Assembly (NCBI GenBank): GCA_040391785.1
Contig: JBEBXH010000004.1
Location: 1-64,000 of the forward strand
Length of the DNA stretch: 64,000 nt
Direction of reading: 5' to 3'
Source of the DNA: UBA5239 sp040391785
Lineage (GTDB): Bacteria; Verrucomicrobiota; Lentisphaeria; Victivallales; Victivallaceae
Under the pieces are notes generated by a model. The model was not told where the DNA came from, made no database searches, and saw only the letters and a program-made list of their open reading frames with translations. The translations under genes were made by a program, and so were the position numbers. Each line of letters begins with the position of its first letter. Within the stretch, counting starts at the first letter, position 1. This document shows, one piece after another, positions 62,650 through 64,000 of the stretch.

Positions 62650-63720
62650 ATGAACAAGATTACAAACAAAGCCGATATTTTAAAAAAGCATTTGCTTTAT
62701 GGAATCACTACGGGGGTTCTTCGCGAAGGCGACCGGCTGTCCGGGGAGCGTCAGCTCAGCGAAAAACATGACATCAGCCGTAATACGGTCCGTCAGGCGA
62801 TTGATGAATTGGTCGAGGAAGGGGTGCTTGAGCGGCGGCCGCGTAGCGGTGCCTATATTTCCAGTCATGCCCTTGATATTATCAGCAGCACCAGTTTGCA
62901 GCCGGCACTGAAAGTAACGTTCGTATTTCAGCCGGAGCAAGCGGGTAATGCGCTTCTGATGCAGCTGTTTCAAAGTTGCTGCGCCAATCTTGATCCGCAA
63001 GTCAAGGTGATTTTGTCGCTGCATCTCTTGAGTCATGCCGACCTGGAGTATGATTTTGATTGCGATGTGATGGTCAGTTTCGGGTGCATTGATCGTGAAC
63101 TGTTGCGGAAGTTGCGCGACAAACATCATTCGCTGGTGCTTTTGAACCAGCAGTACCCGGAGTTCAACTATCTGGCGGTGGACGACATACGCGGCGGCGA
63201 AATGTTGGCTGAGTATGTGGCGGGGTGTGGACATCGCGATATCGGTGTTCTAAGTTTTGATCCGAATACCAGTTCCCGGGACTTCGAAGACCGGCAGAAA
63301 GGCTTTGTCCGGGTGCTGGAAAACGCCGGAATCAGTTACCATCCGGCGATGATCTGGCCCGACAGTTTTCATAAAATCGAACCGTATTGTTTTCAGGAAT
63401 TTGTTTTTCTGAACCGTTTGTATCCGAAGATGTCGGCCATGCTCTGTACGTGCGACATGATGGCGCTCGGGATCATGCGGAGCTGTGAAATCCTGGGACT
63501 GAAAGTGCCGGCTGATATGAGCGTGGCGGGATTTGACGACCAGATTTATGCCCGCTATACCCAGCCAGGCTTGACTACCATGAAGTATCCGGCCGAGGCT
63601 ATCGGCATTCGGTTGGCCGACTATATCAATGATATGTTGGACGGCAAGGAAAACCGTATCCAGGAATTGATGAATCCGTTGTTGATCAAACGCGAAAGCA
63701 TAAAGAATTTGAACACATAA
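62650..63720 (+). CDS. GntR-type HTH with LacI-type sensing domain, transcription regulator
   Basis: ATG 62650 lies 9 nt after AAGGA (62636-62640); an in-frame TTG at 62644 is less likely. The 356-aa product has a GntR winged helix (about 8-70; GERQLSEKHDISRNTVRQAI and RRPRSGAYISSH) and a LacI-like effector domain (KVTFVFQPEQAGNALLMQLF, LLNQQYPEFNYLAVDDIRGG, MSVAGFDDQIYARYTQPGLT). It is the same architecture as the regulator at 17723-18805. It is followed after 17 bp by a pseudopilin gene, so it probably opens another foraging operon that continues past the window. Confidence 0.92.
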   Translation: MNKITNKADILKKHLLYGITTGVLREGDRLSGERQLSEKHDISRNTVRQAIDELVEEGVLERRPRSGAYISSHALDIISSTSLQPALKVTFVFQPEQAGNALLMQLFQSCCANLDPQVKVILSLHLLSHADLEYDFDCDVMVSFGCIDRELLRKLRDKHHSLVLLNQQYPEFNYLAVDDIRGGEMLAEYVAGCGHRDIGVLSFDPNTSSRDFEDRQKGFVRVLENAGISYHPAMIWPDSFHKIEPYCFQEFVFLNRLYPKMSAMLCTCDMMALGIMRSCEILGLKVPADMSVAGFDDQIYARYTQPGLTTMKYPAEAIGIRLADYINDMLDGKENRIQELMNPLLIKRESIKNLNT

Positions 63721-63737
63721 CTTGGAGGAATGGAACC

Positions 63738-64000
63738 ATGCGACGAAAACATTTTACACTCATTGAGCTTTTGGTTGTGATCGCTATTATAGCAATATTA
63801 GCCGCTATGCTGCTGCCGGCCCTGAACAAAGCCCGCGCCAAAGCCAGAACGATTACCTGTGTCAATAATTTGAAGCAAGTCGGCGTTACCCTTGATTTGT
63901 ATTTGCATGACAGCAACGGTGCGTTTATGAAAGGCACGCGCAATGCGAATAACGAGTGGATGACAACCTGGGTATGGCTGTTGTATTACAATAAATATAT
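63738..64000 (+). CDS. Pseudopilin-like protein, N-terminal part
   Basis: ATG 63738 follows GGAGG (63724-63728) by 9 nt. The visible 87 residues start MRRKHFTLIELLVVIAIIAI and continue NKARAKARTITCVNNLKQVG, the same prepilin-like leader and following helix as the other three copies. The gene runs off the window. It is 17 bp downstream of the regulator, as in the other foraging operons. Confidence 0.88.
   Translation, partial: MRRKHFTLIELLVVIAIIAILAAMLLPALNKARAKARTITCVNNLKQVGVTLDLYLHDSNGAFMKGTRNANNEWMTTWVWLLYYNKY

Overview
The window looks like chromosome of a Lentisphaerota (Victivallales-like) or related PVC bacterium. This is inferred from four pseudopilin-like proteins with near-identical FTLIELLVVIAIIAILAA N-termini, an abundance of GntR/LacI regulators paired with secreted glycosidases, and a mixed GC composition. 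No rRNA or tRNA gene, IS element, integrase or CRISPR array was seen.

Region 1 (1-4770): the tail of a thioredoxin; then a compact two-component operon (NtrB-like kinase, a TIM-barrel isomerase-like protein, NtrC-like sigma-54 activator); then a HIT-family hydrolase. This block is bracketed by two copies of an intergenic repeat built from AATTGG boxes separated by hairpins of varying stem sequence.

Region 2 (4770-24850): polysaccharide foraging. One minus-strand set carries a GntR HTH fused to a GH38 alpha-mannosidase, a pseudopilin and a DUF4838 protein. A second minus-strand operon carries a GntR/LacI-type regulator, pseudopilin, CBM9-GH123/DUF4091-like protein, heparinase II/III-like lyase and Gfo/Idh/MocA oxidoreductase. 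A divergent plus-strand operon carries a LacI regulator, pseudopilin, a secreted clan GH-A glycosidase and a broken CBM-like gene. The pattern regulator - pseudopilin - secreted enzyme recurs, and starts again at 62650-64000.

Region 3 (24864-39012, all minus): a tightly packed block with overlapping ends. Transcribed from 39012 downward it encodes a 1379-aa kinase / coiled-coil / GT2 / GT4 protein, UDP-GlcNAc 2-epimerase, two glycosyltransferases, a Wzm-Wzt polysaccharide ABC exporter, a methyltransferase and a type I secretion ABC transporter with its HlyD-type adaptor.

Region 4 (39034-61766, all minus): six very large paralogues made of AIDA-type strand-loop-strand repeats and a common C-terminal FG-GAP/VCBS-like module of about 300 residues, all ending in ESKFA[VI]IA. 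Their N-termini differ: none, metzincin-like protease (twice), Fn3-like, C39-like cysteine peptidase plus an internal thioredoxin fold, or long 139-aa repeats. A TibC/Aah-type O-heptosyltransferase homologue sits among them. None has a signal peptide or an autotransporter barrel, so the best reading is a family of giant proteins glycosylated in the cytoplasm and exported by the neighbouring type I system. Two mini-genes (34 and 46 codons) carry the same C-terminal tail without the repeats. This region is the most likely undescribed system in the window.

Region 5 (62127-64000): a truncated glycosidase remnant, then a divergent GntR/LacI-type regulator followed by a pseudopilin cut by the window end.
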